A stretch of 64,000 bases of DNA, from positions 3,282,001 to 3,346,000 of the forward strand of contig CP134226.1 of NCBI GenBank assembly GCA_031655335.1, written 5' to 3'. The notes beneath the pieces were generated by a model. It had not been told where the DNA came from, did not search any database, and was given only the letters and a program-made list of their open reading frames with translations. This stretch comes from Thalassospiraceae bacterium LMO-SO8 (GTDB taxonomy: Bacteria; Pseudomonadota; Alphaproteobacteria; Rhodospirillales; Casp-alpha2). Of the stretch, positions 54,654-62,937 are shown one piece after another; positions within the stretch are counted from its first letter, which is position 1, and the number at the start of each line of letters is the position of its first letter. The position numbers and the translations under genes were made by a program.

Positions 54654-54659
54654 CGGCGC

Positions 54660-55970
54660 CTAAGCGCCGCCCAGCGCCTTTTCCAAATCCCGGATCAGAT
54701 CATCCGCCGTCTCCAGGCCGACGGAGAGCCGCACCACGTCCGGCCCGGCGCCGGCGGCGATCTGCTGCGCTTCCGTCAGCTGCCGGTGGGTGGTCGAGGC
54801 GGGATGGATGATGAGCGAGCGCGTGTCGCCCACGTTGGCGAGATGGGAGAACAGCTCCACCGTCTCCACGCATCTGATCCCGGCCTCATAGCCGCCCTTC
54901 AAGCCGAAGGTGAACACGGAGCCGGCACCCTTCGGCAGGTACTTCTTGGCCAGGTCGTGGAACGGGCTGGATTTGAGGCCCGCATAGGACACCCAGGCGA
55001 CCGCCGGATGGCCTTCGAGGAATTCCGCGACGGCCTGCGCGTTCTGAACGTGGCGGTCCATGCGCAGCGCCAGGGTCTCCGTGCCCGTGATGGTCAGGAA
55101 GGCGTTCAGGGGCGCCATGGCGGGGCCGAAGTCCCTGAGCGCGACCGCGCGGGCCTTCATGGTGAAGCCGAAGTCGCCGAAGGTCTCGTAGAACGTGAGG
55201 CCGTGATAGGCCGGGTCGGGCGTGGTCATGCCGGGGAACTTACCCGAACCCGCCCAGTCGAATTTCCCTGATTCGATCACCGCCCCGCCCATGGAGTTGG
55301 CGTGGCCTGACAGGAACTTGGTCGTCGAATGGACGACGATGTCGGCCCCCCAGTCGAAGGGCCGCAGCAGATAGGGCGTCGCCAGCGTGTTGTCGACGAT
55401 GAGGGGAATGCCCGCCGCGTGGGCGATCTCGGCGACCGGCTCCAGATCGACGACGAGGCCGCCCGGGTTGGCGAGCGCTTCGAGGAAGATGCATTTGGCG
55501 TCGGGATGCTCGGCGAGGGCGCGTTGGAACGCGTCCGGCGTCGGTTCGGTGAAATGGCAGGTCCAGCCGAGCTTCTTGAACGAGTGGCCGAACTGGGTGA
55601 TCGATCCGCCGTAGAGGTTCTTCGAGGCGATGAAGCTGTCGCCCGGTTCCAGCAGCGTGAACATGGTGAGGAACTGCGCCGCATGGCCCGAGGCGGCGCA
55701 AACGGCGGCGCGTCCGCCCTCCAGATTGGCGAGGCGTTCCTCCAGCACCGAGACGGTCGGGTTGGTCAGGCGCGAATAGATGAAGCCGAAGGTCTGCAGG
55801 TTGAACAGGTCGGCCGCGTGTTCGGCGCTTTCGAACACATAGGACGTGTTCTGGTGGATCGGCGTGACCCGCGCCCCCGTTTCCGCGTCGGGGCGCGCAC
55901 CGGCGTGAATGGCGCGGGTCTCAAAGCCGAATTCGGGTGGGCCCGCGGATTTGTCCTTGCTGTCGGTCAT
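54660..55970 (-). CDS. metY: O-acetylhomoserine sulfhydrylase (MetY type)
   Basis: 436 residues, the MetY length (cystathionine gamma-synthase is shorter). PLP-fold blocks include FGFIYSRLTNPTV, LFNLQTFG and the PLP lysine K218 in HSTTKFLSGH. It makes homocysteine from O-acetylhomoserine and sulfide. It is the last gene of a minus-strand run (ech-like, CoA-binding protein, metY); the CoA-binding gene stop is 4 bases before this ATG. Confidence 0.95.
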   Translation of the reverse strand: MTDSKDKSAGPPEFGFETRAIHAGARPDAETGARVTPIHQNTSYVFESAEHAADLFNLQTFGFIYSRLTNPTVSVLEERLANLEGGRAAVCAASGHAAQFLTMFTLLEPGDSFIASKNLYGGSITQFGHSFKKLGWTCHFTEPTPDAFQRALAEHPDAKCIFLEALANPGGLVVDLEPVAEIAHAAGIPLIVDNTLATPYLLRPFDWGADIVVHSTTKFLSGHANSMGGAVIESGKFDWAGSGKFPGMTTPDPAYHGLTFYETFGDFGFTMKARAVALRDFGPAMAPLNAFLTITGTETLALRMDRHVQNAQAVAEFLEGHPAVAWVSYAGLKSSPFHDLAKKYLPKGAGSVFTFGLKGGYEAGIRCVETVELFSHLANVGDTRSLIIHPASTTHRQLTEAQQIAAGAGPDVVRLSVGLETADDLIRDLEKALGGA

Positions 55971-55974
55971 GGCG

Positions 55975-56490
55975 TCAGCGTTTCGGCCGCTTGGCCGAGA
56001 TGACGCCGGAATTGACGCCGCACCAGCCCAGTTCGCCGAACAGCCGCCCGTATTCGATCTTGGGGCAGCGGTCCATGATGACGGTAATCCCGGCGGCCTC
56101 GGCCCGCGCCGCCGCCGCGTCGTCGCGCACGCCCAACTGCATCCAGATTACCTTGATGCCCTTTGCGTCCTTCAGTTCGATGGCGCGGTCGACGATGCCG
56201 CCCGCGTCCTTGGACGCGCGGAACACGTCGACCATGTCGACGGGGCCGGGCACCTCGCCCAGTTCGGCATAGGTCATCTGATCCCAGATCTCCTTGCCCG
56301 CGTGGCCCGGATTGATGGGGATCACGGTGTAGCCCTTGCCCAACAGGTATTTCATGGCGAAGTTGGACGGCCGCACCCAGTTGGGCGAGGCGCCCACCAT
56401 GGCGATGGTGCGCACGTCCTTCAACACGCCCGCGACCAGGGCGTCGTCGTAGTGCAGCGGCGGGGCAGGGGCGTCGGCGGGCTGGCTCAC
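55975..56490 (-). CDS. CoA-binding Rossmann protein (YccU-like)
   Basis: 171 residues starting with GTG at 56490 (GGAGGACG upstream). The fold begins TIAMVGASPNWVRPSNFAMKYL (split), then YTVIPINPGHAG, and a C-terminal GVISAKRPKR. This is the YccU-like family of single-domain CoA-binding proteins. The GTGA overlap with the preceding enoyl-CoA hydratase-like stop and the 4-base gap to metY put it in one operon. A longer frame to 57042 would run through the hydratase gene and was rejected. Function unknown. Confidence 0.9.
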   Translation of the reverse strand: MSQPADAPAPPLHYDDALVAGVLKDVRTIAMVGASPNWVRPSNFAMKYLLGKGYTVIPINPGHAGKEIWDQMTYAELGEVPGPVDMVDVFRASKDAGGIVDRAIELKDAKGIKVIWMQLGVRDDAAAARAEAAGITVIMDRCPKIEYGRLFGELGWCGVNSGVISAKRPKR

Positions 56491-57320
56491 GTCTTGTCGT
56501 CCTCCGTGATCTTGGACAGGTCCTGCCACTGCGGCATGGGTTGCTTTTCCAGGAAGGCGGCGACGCCGCCCTGGGCGTCCGGGTGCAGCATGTTCTGAAT
56601 AATGGTTTCGGTCGCCAGATCGTAGGCGGCGTCCAGGCCTTCCTCGATCTGCCTGTAGAACAGCTCCTTGCCGAACTGGATGGCGCGGGGGGATTTGTCG
56701 GCGATGGTGCGGGCGAGGTCGTCCGTGGCGCGGTCGAGCCTGTCCGCCGGCACCACCCGGTTGATCAGGCCGTATTGCCGGGCCGTCTCGGCATCGATGA
56801 AATCGCCGGTGTAGAGCATCTCCAGCGCCTGTTTGCGCGGCAGGTTGCGGGTCACGGCGACCATGGGCGTGGAACAGAACAGCCCCAGATTGATGCCCGA
56901 GGTCGCGAAGCGCACGCCCTCGGCGGCGACGGCGAGATCGCATTGCGCCACCAGCTGACAGCCCGCCGCCGTGGCGACGCCGTGGACCCGCGCGATCACC
57001 GGCTGCGGAATGCGGGTGAGGGAGGTCATCATCCGCGAGCACTGCTTGAACAGGGCTTCCAGCGGCGCCCGGTCCGCCATGGTCTTCATTTCCTGCAAGT
57101 CGTGCCCGGCGCAGAAGGCGCGGCCGTTGGCGGCGATGACCACGACCTTGACGGTGCGGTCGTCCATCAGGGCGTCCAGCTGGTCCTGCACGGCGCCCAT
57201 CAATTCGGTCGACAGCGCGTTGAACTTGTCCGGCCGGTTGAGGGTCAGGGTCGCGATGCCGTCGCGGTCGTCGCGCAGAAGCACGGCCTCGTTGGCACCT
57301 TGGCTGGCAGTGTCGATCAT
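56487..57320 (-). CDS. Crotonase-fold enoyl-CoA hydratase/isomerase-like protein (ECHDC3-like)
   Basis: 277 residues. CoA pocket and oxyanion region NGRAFCAGHDLQEM (about residues 69-82) and VHGVATAAGCQLVAQCDLAVA. The segment SGINLGLFCSTPMVAVTRNLPRKQALEML (split) matches the ECHDC3-like subgroup and lacks the glutamates usual in the active site of true enoyl-CoA hydratase, so another reaction is likely. GGAGGAAA precedes the ATG. It begins the operon with the CoA-binding and metY genes and faces an ACGT palindrome. Confidence 0.88.
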   Translation of the reverse strand: MIDTASQGANEAVLLRDDRDGIATLTLNRPDKFNALSTELMGAVQDQLDALMDDRTVKVVVIAANGRAFCAGHDLQEMKTMADRAPLEALFKQCSRMMTSLTRIPQPVIARVHGVATAAGCQLVAQCDLAVAAEGVRFATSGINLGLFCSTPMVAVTRNLPRKQALEMLYTGDFIDAETARQYGLINRVVPADRLDRATDDLARTIADKSPRAIQFGKELFYRQIEEGLDAAYDLATETIIQNMLHPDAQGGVAAFLEKQPMPQWQDLSKITEDDKT

Positions 57321-57403
57321 GGGCGATGTTTCCTCCGCCTTATGTTTCTAAGGCCCGGTGGCCGGGGATGGCAAGCGGGGCAGGCATGACCGTCCCTTAA
57401 TTG

Positions 57404-57422
57404 ACGTTTACGTTAACGTAAA
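57404..57422. promoter_or_regulatory. ACGT-repeat palindromic operator (LiuR-like)
   Basis: TTTACGTTAACGTAAA (57407-57422) is a perfect 16-base palindrome; ACGT recurs three times at six-base steps from 57404. It lies between divergent genes for the crotonase-fold protein and a thioesterase. MerR-family LiuR sites, as recalled, are ACGT palindromes of this shape in branched-chain acyl-CoA regulons. No liuR gene is in the window. Confidence 0.5.
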
Positions 57423-57463
57423 TTACGGTCGCGTTTCATTCAATTCAGCCCGGAGCCCGCGCC

Positions 57464-57883
57464 TTGCCGGAAATCACCGCAGAAGATTTCAACCGCATCA
57501 TGGAAGAGGAACTGCCTTTCGCCCATGAGGTCGGCATGCGCGCCGACGACATCGGGGAAGGCACGGCGGTGTTGCGCATGCCGGCCAGCGACCGCCAGCT
57601 GCGCCCCGGCGGCACCGTGTCGGGTCCGGCCATGATGGCGCTCGCCGACGCCGCCATGTACGCCGCCCTTCTGGGCCGCATCGGGCCCGTGAAACTGGCC
57701 GTCACCACCAGTTTCAACGCCAACTTCCTGCATCGGCCGGAGCCCGCCGACCTGATCGCCGAGGCCTCGGTCCTGAAGCTGGGCAAGCGTCTCGCGGTGA
57801 TTGAGGTGACGGTCCGGTCCGACGGCTTCGACGCCGCCGTGGCGCATATGACCGGGACCTATTCGATCCCGCCGCAAGGCTGA
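57464..57883 (+). CDS. PaaI-type hotdog-fold thioesterase
   Basis: 139 residues from TTG at 57464 (GGAG 9 bases upstream). The hotdog core shows RPGGTVSGPAMMALADAAMYAALLG and LAVTTSFNANFLHRPEPADLIAEA (split); the usual HG...GG of PaaI is changed to RPGG-SGPAMM. It would hydrolyse acyl-CoA thioesters. It shares a divergent promoter region with an acyl-CoA-type gene, in line with acyl-CoA turnover. Confidence 0.85.
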   Translation: MPEITAEDFNRIMEEELPFAHEVGMRADDIGEGTAVLRMPASDRQLRPGGTVSGPAMMALADAAMYAALLGRIGPVKLAVTTSFNANFLHRPEPADLIAEASVLKLGKRLAVIEVTVRSDGFDAAVAHMTGTYSIPPQG

Positions 57884-57894
57884 GGTGTAAAATT

Positions 57895-57912
57895 ACGGTA
57901 TTATGATACCGT
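57895..57912. promoter_or_regulatory. Inverted repeat ACGGTAT-N4-ATACCGT
   Basis: Seven-base arms (57895-57901 and 57906-57912) with spacer TATG, between the thioesterase stop and the rplM promoter. The same TTACGGT heptamer occurs at 57423-57429 on the other side of the thioesterase. It may be a repressor site or a weak terminator. Function not known. Confidence 0.4.
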
Positions 57913-57947
57913 GCTTGTAAGCGACGGAAAATGTTGCGTTATTCCGC

Positions 57948-57976
57948 TTGACTTCCCGCTCTTGTGTGGCATATTC
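57948..57976 (+). promoter_or_regulatory. Promoter of rplM-rpsI
   Basis: TTGACT at 57948-57953 and ATATTC at 57971-57976, spaced 17. It implies a leader of about 70 bases before the rplM ATG. Position and quality fit a strong ribosomal-protein promoter. Confidence 0.6.
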
Positions 57977-58050
57977 CGCCGCCTTCGGCCCTCCCTGTGC
58001 GCGTTTTGCCTGGGGATCGGGCCGCGAAAGCTTTTAAGGAACGTGAACCG

Positions 58051-58515
58051 ATGAAAACCTATTCCGCGAAACCGACGGAAGTCGAAAAGGGTTGGTTCGT
58101 CGTCGATGCCGAAGGTCTTGTCCTCGGTCGTCTGGCGTCGGTCATCGCCTCTCGCCTGCGCGGCAAGCACAAGCCGATGTACACCCCGCATATCGATTGC
58201 GGCGACCACATCATCGTCATCAACGCCGGCAAGGTGCGCCTGACCGGCAACAAGCTGGCGGACAAGAAGTACCATTACCACACGGGCCATCCGGGCGGCA
58301 TCAAGACCCGCACGGCCGGCGGCATCCTGGGCGGCGCCCATCCCGAGCGCGTCGTCATCAAGGCCGTCGAGCGGATGATCAGCCGCAACCCGCTGGGCCG
58401 TGAGCAGATGCGCAAGCTGCATGTCTATGCCGGCGCCGAGCATCCCCATGCCGGCCAGCAGCCGCAGGTTCTGGACGTTGCGTCCATGAACCCGAAGAAC
58501 AAAAGGAGCGCCTAA
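58051..58515 (+). CDS. rplM: 50S ribosomal protein L13
   Basis: 154 residues from ATG 58051. The start [31 protein letters not shown], and [30 protein letters not shown] (split) are L13. A longer frame upstream would read through the leader. It is 3 bases before rpsI, one operon, with a promoter about 75 bases upstream. L13 is an early 50S assembly protein; in some bacteria it represses its own operon. Confidence 0.98.
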   Translation: MKTYSAKPTEVEKGWFVVDAEGLVLGRLASVIASRLRGKHKPMYTPHIDCGDHIIVINAGKVRLTGNKLADKKYHYHTGHPGGIKTRTAGGILGGAHPERVVIKAVERMISRNPLGREQMRKLHVYAGAEHPHAGQQPQVLDVASMNPKNKRSA

Positions 58516-58518
58516 TCC

Positions 58519-59001
58519 ATGTCCGAAGATGTGAAAACGCTTGAGGACCTCAAGGAACTGACGGGTGCTCCGGACGTCGACGACGCGGGCCCTGCCGAGC
58601 CGGTGATTGACGAGCACGGCCGCTCCTACGCCACGGGCCGCCGCAAGGACGCCGTCGCCCGCGTGTGGATCAAGCCGGGACCGGGCAAGATCACCGTCAA
58701 CGGCCGGGACGTGACGCTCTATTTCGCGCGCCCCGTGTTGCAGATGATGATCAAGCAGCCGTTCGAAACGGTTGAGCGCCTGGGCCAGTACGACGTCATG
58801 TGCACGGTCAAGGGCGGTGGGCTTTCGGGCCAGGCCGGCGCCGTGCGCCACGGCATCTCCCGTGCGCTGACCTATTTCGAGCCGACCCTGCGCGGCAAGC
58901 TGAAGGCCGGCGGGTTCCTGACCCGTGACAGCCGCGCCGTCGAGCGTAAGAAGTTCGGCCGCCGCAAGGCCCGCCGCAGCTTCCAGTTCTCGAAGCGCTA
59001 G
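58519..59001 (+). CDS. rpsI: 30S ribosomal protein S9
   Basis: 160 residues. [32 protein letters not shown] and the basic C-terminus [13 protein letters not shown] identify S9; the last residues reach the decoding site. About 35 N-terminal residues extend beyond E. coli S9, as in other alphaproteobacteria. AGGAG precedes the ATG. Ends at a strong terminator. Confidence 0.98.
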   Translation: MSEDVKTLEDLKELTGAPDVDDAGPAEPVIDEHGRSYATGRRKDAVARVWIKPGPGKITVNGRDVTLYFARPVLQMMIKQPFETVERLGQYDVMCTVKGGGLSGQAGAVRHGISRALTYFEPTLRGKLKAGGFLTRDSRAVERKKFGRRKARRSFQFSKR

Positions 59002-59103
59002 TCGCAAAACCCAAGCGTCGGCTTGCCGCCGCGAAGGTTGTTTTGCGCGAAGAAAATGCGCCGACAGGGCGATGGGCACCGCCCGTCACCCGGCAAAAAG
59101 ATC

Positions 59104-59132
59104 AAGGCCGCTCCCCTGGGAGCGGCCTTTTT
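59104..59132 (+). terminator. Intrinsic terminator of rplM-rpsI
   Basis: Stem AAGGCCGCTCCC (59104-59115) pairs with GGGAGCGGCCTT (59118-59129), then more T to 59132. It lies about 100 bases after rpsI. Confidence 0.88.
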
Positions 59133-59154
59133 CATGTCGACTGTCTAACGCGCG

Positions 59155-59421
59155 TCAGTCGGAACAGACCGTGGTCTTGGTCGACTCGACATTGTGTCCG
59201 GATTTCTTGATGGTTTCGCCGTGTTCCGCGATGAAGGCCTCCATAACCTCCATGGAGGGGACCGACATCAGAACATGAATGATGTCCGGCGCATCCAGTT
59301 GGTGACCTCTGTAGATGGCCCTGATGCCCGCTGCTTCCCGGGCGGGTTTATGGTCGTCGAAGGCCTTGGCCCAGTCGGCAAAAGGCTTCTCCAGTTTCGC
59401 TGTCATGAGAATTGTCGGCAT
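59155..59421 (-). CDS. Small ferredoxin-like-fold protein, DUF3764-like
   Basis: 88 residues. The plan resembles Dabb/DUF3764 small alpha-beta proteins: FADWAKAFDDHKPAREAAGIRAIYRGHQLDAPDIIHVLM (split) and SMEVMEAFIAEHGETIKKSG. Good ribosome site AGAGGGGA. No catalytic motif is evident. It is transcribed alone against the rpsI terminator. The family name is a guess. Confidence 0.65.
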   Translation of the reverse strand: MPTILMTAKLEKPFADWAKAFDDHKPAREAAGIRAIYRGHQLDAPDIIHVLMSVPSMEVMEAFIAEHGETIKKSGHNVESTKTTVCSD

Positions 59422-59582
59422 ATGCTGTTCCCCTCTGATTTCCGGTCACGGGTAGCACATTAACCGGCTCCCCGCCATTTCTTGGTTGAACGGCCGGGTA
59501 TCAAGACCGCCTTTTCCGTGCGCCCTGTCGGGTAGAAGGCTTTCGCGCTACACTATGGCCCCCAACGACGGGAGGACATGAC

Positions 59583-60161
59583 ATGCGACGGCTTCTGACG
59601 GCGGTGATTGTGTTGCTGGCGGTTTCGGGCGCGGCCCGCGCCGCCACGGTGGGCGAGGACGGCCTGCATAAGCAGCCCTGGTTCGCGGAAACCTTCCTGA
59701 TCCTGGCCGAGGACATGGCCGAGGCGGCGGCCCAGGGCAAACGCGTGGCCGTGATCTTCGAGCAGAAGGGCTGCCCCTACTGCCGCGAGATGCACACCGT
59801 GAACTTCCAGGTGCCCGAGCTGACCGACTTCGTGAAGGCGAACTTCGTGGTCCTGCAATTGAACCTGTGGGGATCGCGCGAGGTTACGGACCTGGACGGC
59901 AAGGCCATGGAGGAACGGGACTTGGCCCGCCGTTGGCGTGTCAACTTCACGCCGACGATCGTGTTCCTGCCCACGCCCGAGGAAATGAAGGCGGGCGAGA
60001 CCGAGGTCGCGCGCATGCCCGGCTATTTCAAGCCGTTCCATTTCCGATCCATGTTCGAATACGTGAAGGCCGGCGCCTATAAGGACCAGCCGTTCCAGCG
60101 CTTCCTGCAACATAAGTTCGAGGAAATGGAAAAGGCCGGCCAAAAGCCCAAGGTCTGGTGA
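59583..60161 (+). CDS. Secreted thioredoxin-fold protein, SoxW-like
   Basis: 192 residues with a signal peptide (about 1-20). The active motif CPYC is C64-C67 in EQKGCPYCREMH. The fold continues with NFVVLQLNLWG, VNFTPTIVFLP (cis-proline) and a charged C-terminus. Periplasmic thiol-disulfide exchange is likely; this type resembles SoxW from thiosulfate-oxidation clusters, but no sox genes are present. GGGAGGAC precedes the ATG. Convergent with the MetX-like gene. Confidence 0.87.
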   Translation: MRRLLTAVIVLLAVSGAARAATVGEDGLHKQPWFAETFLILAEDMAEAAAQGKRVAVIFEQKGCPYCREMHTVNFQVPELTDFVKANFVVLQLNLWGSREVTDLDGKAMEERDLARRWRVNFTPTIVFLPTPEEMKAGETEVARMPGYFKPFHFRSMFEYVKAGAYKDQPFQRFLQHKFEEMEKAGQKPKVW

Positions 60162-60167
60162 TCCGAA

Positions 60168-61193
60168 TCAGGGTGTGCGGTCGAGGAATGCCCGCAGTTT
60201 GTCCGCCCACAGGTCGGCGTCGATCATCGGCCCGGCGTGACCGTACTTGGTCTTGATCTCACAGAACTCCGCATCCAGACCTTCGGCTTTCAGGAGGTCG
60301 ACCGTCGGCTGGCCGAGCGCCACGTCGACGATGTTGTCCGTATCCGCCAGCACGTTCAGCAGGGGGGCTTTGTACTTGGACACGTACGGCGTCATGTCCG
60401 AGCCAATTCCGGCCTCGTACAGTTGGTAAAGGCAGTTGGCGTCGAATTCCTTGGCCCAGGCCTCGCCGCGTTTGCGGATTTCGACCGCGGCCGCTTCCTT
60501 GCCGCCCAGGGTGTCGGCCAGGTAGTCGCCGATGCCGTAGTTGGTCAGCCGTTCGACGCGCGCCGCCGCCAATTCCGCATAGACCGGCCCTGCGTCGGGA
60601 TTGCCGACGTAATGGCCGCCGTTCCAGCCGGCACACTTGGCATAGCGGCTGCGGATTTCTTCGACCTGCGCCATGGTGGTGGCGCGCTTGATGACGCCGG
60701 CGATCGGCACCAGGGCGCGCATGCGGTCGGGATGGGTCGCCCCCCAGCGGAAGGTCAGGTGGCCGCCGTAGGAGTAACCGATGACGGCCTTCAACTGGCC
60801 GATGCCCAGATGGTCGATGAGGATGCGCTGCGCCTCGACCGTGTCGGCCACCGTAAACTTGGGAAAGTCGGGACCCCAGAGCTTGCCGGTCGCCGGGTTG
60901 ACCGTCGCGGCGCTGGAGGTGCCGTAGCTGGAACCCAGGTTGTTGGAGCAGACGACGAAATACTTGTCCGTGTCGATGCCCTTGCCCGGGCCGATCAGGT
61001 TGTGGGCCCAGCCGCTTGCGTCGCCCGCGGCATGGGGGAAGTTAGTGTAGCCGTGGCACAGCAGGATGGCGTTGTCGCCAGCGGCGTTGAGCTTGCCCCA
61101 GGTTTCGTAGGCGATGGTCAGGTCCGGCAGGGTCTCCCCCGTGGACAGTTTGAAATCGCCATGGGTGAAGGTTTTGGAGGTCGGCAGCAGCAT
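60168..61193 (-). CDS. MetX-like alpha/beta hydrolase (homoserine O-acetyltransferase family)
   Basis: 341 residues. The overall MetX plan is present (LPDLTIAYETWGKLN, NAILLCHGYTNF, NLGSSYGTSSAATVNPATG split), with the nucleophile serine S141 in GYSYGG. True MetX shows GGSMGG at this elbow, so this may be a related hydrolase or acyltransferase. The aspartate is in LADTDNI and the histidine in KYGHAGP. It might provide O-acetylhomoserine for MetY, but this substitution makes that uncertain. Divergent from argC. Confidence 0.82.
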   Translation of the reverse strand: MLLPTSKTFTHGDFKLSTGETLPDLTIAYETWGKLNAAGDNAILLCHGYTNFPHAAGDASGWAHNLIGPGKGIDTDKYFVVCSNNLGSSYGTSSAATVNPATGKLWGPDFPKFTVADTVEAQRILIDHLGIGQLKAVIGYSYGGHLTFRWGATHPDRMRALVPIAGVIKRATTMAQVEEIRSRYAKCAGWNGGHYVGNPDAGPVYAELAAARVERLTNYGIGDYLADTLGGKEAAAVEIRKRGEAWAKEFDANCLYQLYEAGIGSDMTPYVSKYKAPLLNVLADTDNIVDVALGQPTVDLLKAEGLDAEFCEIKTKYGHAGPMIDADLWADKLRAFLDRTP

Positions 61194-61363
61194 GAGTTTG
61201 GGGCTTTCGCAAAGGGAGGCGGCGGGAGGTGTGGGGGAAACTCTAGACCCGTGGCGTCCGGCGGATCAATGCGCATTCTTGCGCCGGGGCCTCGGTCCGC
61301 CTATACCCTGTCGGCGCAAAGACTCATTCGCGACAAGGCCAAGATACCACAAGGACTGAGACC

Positions 61364-62335
61364 ATGACCGCCAAGGTATTCATCGACGGGGAAGTAGGGA
61401 CCACGGGACTGCAGATCAGCCAGCGCCTGTCCCGCCGCGCCGACGTGGACCTGTTGCGCCTGGCCGACGACCGCCGCAAGGACGCCGGGGCGCGGGCAGA
61501 GATGCTGAACGCGGCGGACGTCGCGATCCTCTGCCTGCCCGATGCGGCGGCCAAGGAATCCGTGGCGCTGATCGAAAACAATTCGACCCGGGTGATCGAC
61601 GCCTCGACCGCGCACCGCACGGCCGCCGGCTGGGCCTACGGCTTTCCGGAATACGACAAGGGCCATGAGGCCACGGTCGCCGGTGCCGCGCGCGTGGCCA
61701 ACACGGGCTGCTATGCCGTTGCCTCGGTGTCGCTGCTGCACCCGTTGGTGTCGGCCGGATTGCTGCCCAAGGACTTTCCCGCCGCGATCAACGCCGTGTC
61801 GGGCTATTCCGGCGGCGGGCGGCAATTGATCGAGGCCTTCGAGAATCCGAACGCGGAAGGGCATATCGACACTGCCGTGCGGGTCTACGCGCTTGGTCTA
61901 GCGCACAAGCACGTGCCGGAAATCCATAAGTATTCTGGGTTGAACCACGCGCCGATCTTCGTGCCCTCCGTGGCGCGTTACCACCAGGGCATGATCGTGC
62001 AGATCCCGGTGCCCCTGTGGACGCTGCCGGGCACGCCGACGGCCAAGGACCTGCATGGGGCGCTCGCCGACCATTACGCGGGCCGCCGTTTCGTCACCGT
62101 CGAGAGTTATGACGCGGCGCTTGGAATGGGACATTTGGAGCCCGAGGGCCTGAACGGCACCAACGATCTGAAGCTCTTTGTCTTCGCCAACGAAGCCACG
62201 GGCCAGGTAGTGCTGACGGCGCTGCTCGACAACCTGGGCAAGGGGGCGTCGGGGCAGGCGGTGCAGTGCCTCAACCTCATGCTGGGAATCGACGAGGCCA
62301 CGGGCCTTGAGCCTTCCGCCGACTTGTTGAACTGA
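61364..62335 (+). CDS. argC: N-acetyl-gamma-glutamyl-phosphate reductase (short type)
   Basis: 323 residues, the shorter bacterial ArgC form. VFIDGEVGTTGLQI replaces the usual Rossmann start; the catalytic cysteine is C116 in NTGCYAVA; later HKHVPEIHKYSGL and PLWTLPG match. It reduces N-acetylglutamyl-phosphate in arginine synthesis. AAGGACTGAG precedes the ATG. In many alphaproteobacteria argC follows rpsI directly; here three genes lie between. Confidence 0.95.
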   Translation: MTAKVFIDGEVGTTGLQISQRLSRRADVDLLRLADDRRKDAGARAEMLNAADVAILCLPDAAAKESVALIENNSTRVIDASTAHRTAAGWAYGFPEYDKGHEATVAGAARVANTGCYAVASVSLLHPLVSAGLLPKDFPAAINAVSGYSGGGRQLIEAFENPNAEGHIDTAVRVYALGLAHKHVPEIHKYSGLNHAPIFVPSVARYHQGMIVQIPVPLWTLPGTPTAKDLHGALADHYAGRRFVTVESYDAALGMGHLEPEGLNGTNDLKLFVFANEATGQVVLTALLDNLGKGASGQAVQCLNLMLGIDEATGLEPSADLLN

Positions 62336-62346
62336 GATCCAGGCGG

Positions 62347-62922
62347 GTGCGCGGCGATTACCTGATCCTCGCCGGCGTGCTGCTGTTCGTCATCGTCACG
62401 ACCTACTACGTCGTGGTCACCGGCATTTCGCCCATGCCGTCGTCGCGCACCTCGCGGCGAAAGATCAATGAAATCCTCAATCTGGCGGGGGTCTGCGCGG
62501 TGGTGGACCTGGGCGCCGGTTGGGGCGATCTGGCGTTCTCCATCGCCAAGGCATTGCCGGAATCGGAAACGATGGCCTATGAGCTGTCGCCGTTTCCCTG
62601 GCTGGTGATGAAGGTGCGCAACGGTCTGTGCGGCCCGCGCAACGTGACGGTCCGGCGCGCCGACTTCCGCAAGGTCTCGCTCGCGGGCACGGATGCCGTG
62701 GTCTGTTACCTTTACAGTGAGCTTCTGGAAAAGCTTCGGCACAAGCTGGAGGCGGAGCTCAAACCCGGTACCCTGGTGGTGTCCAACGTGTTCGACATTC
62801 CCGGCTGGACGCCCGAGGCCGTGCACAAGCTCTATGATTCGCAGTGTCCGCAGGTCTACGTCTACCGCGTGCCCGACCGCACGGCCGCCGCCGTGGCGGC
62901 GGGGGTCGGCCTGGCGGGCTGA
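62347..62922 (+). CDS. Membrane-anchored class I SAM-dependent methyltransferase
   Basis: 191 residues from GTG at 62347, 11 bases after argC. One N-terminal membrane helix (about 6-26) and a soluble Rossmann domain with VVDLGAGWGDLAFSIAKA as the SAM motif I. Later VVCYLYSELLEKLRHKLEAEL is the mid-domain helix. Such small anchored methyltransferases usually act on lipids, quinones or lipid-linked molecules, but the target is unknown. Co-transcribed with argC by spacing. Confidence 0.85.
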   Translation: MRGDYLILAGVLLFVIVTTYYVVVTGISPMPSSRTSRRKINEILNLAGVCAVVDLGAGWGDLAFSIAKALPESETMAYELSPFPWLVMKVRNGLCGPRNVTVRRADFRKVSLAGTDAVVCYLYSELLEKLRHKLEAELKPGTLVVSNVFDIPGWTPEAVHKLYDSQCPQVYVYRVPDRTAAAVAAGVGLAG

Positions 62923-62937
62923 TTCAATATCCGGTGA

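Noticed and set aside
55975-57042. Extended CoA-binding frame (355 codons)
   Set aside because: The upstream part is the shadow of the crotonase-fold gene; the GTG at 56490 gives the known domain with a ribosome site.
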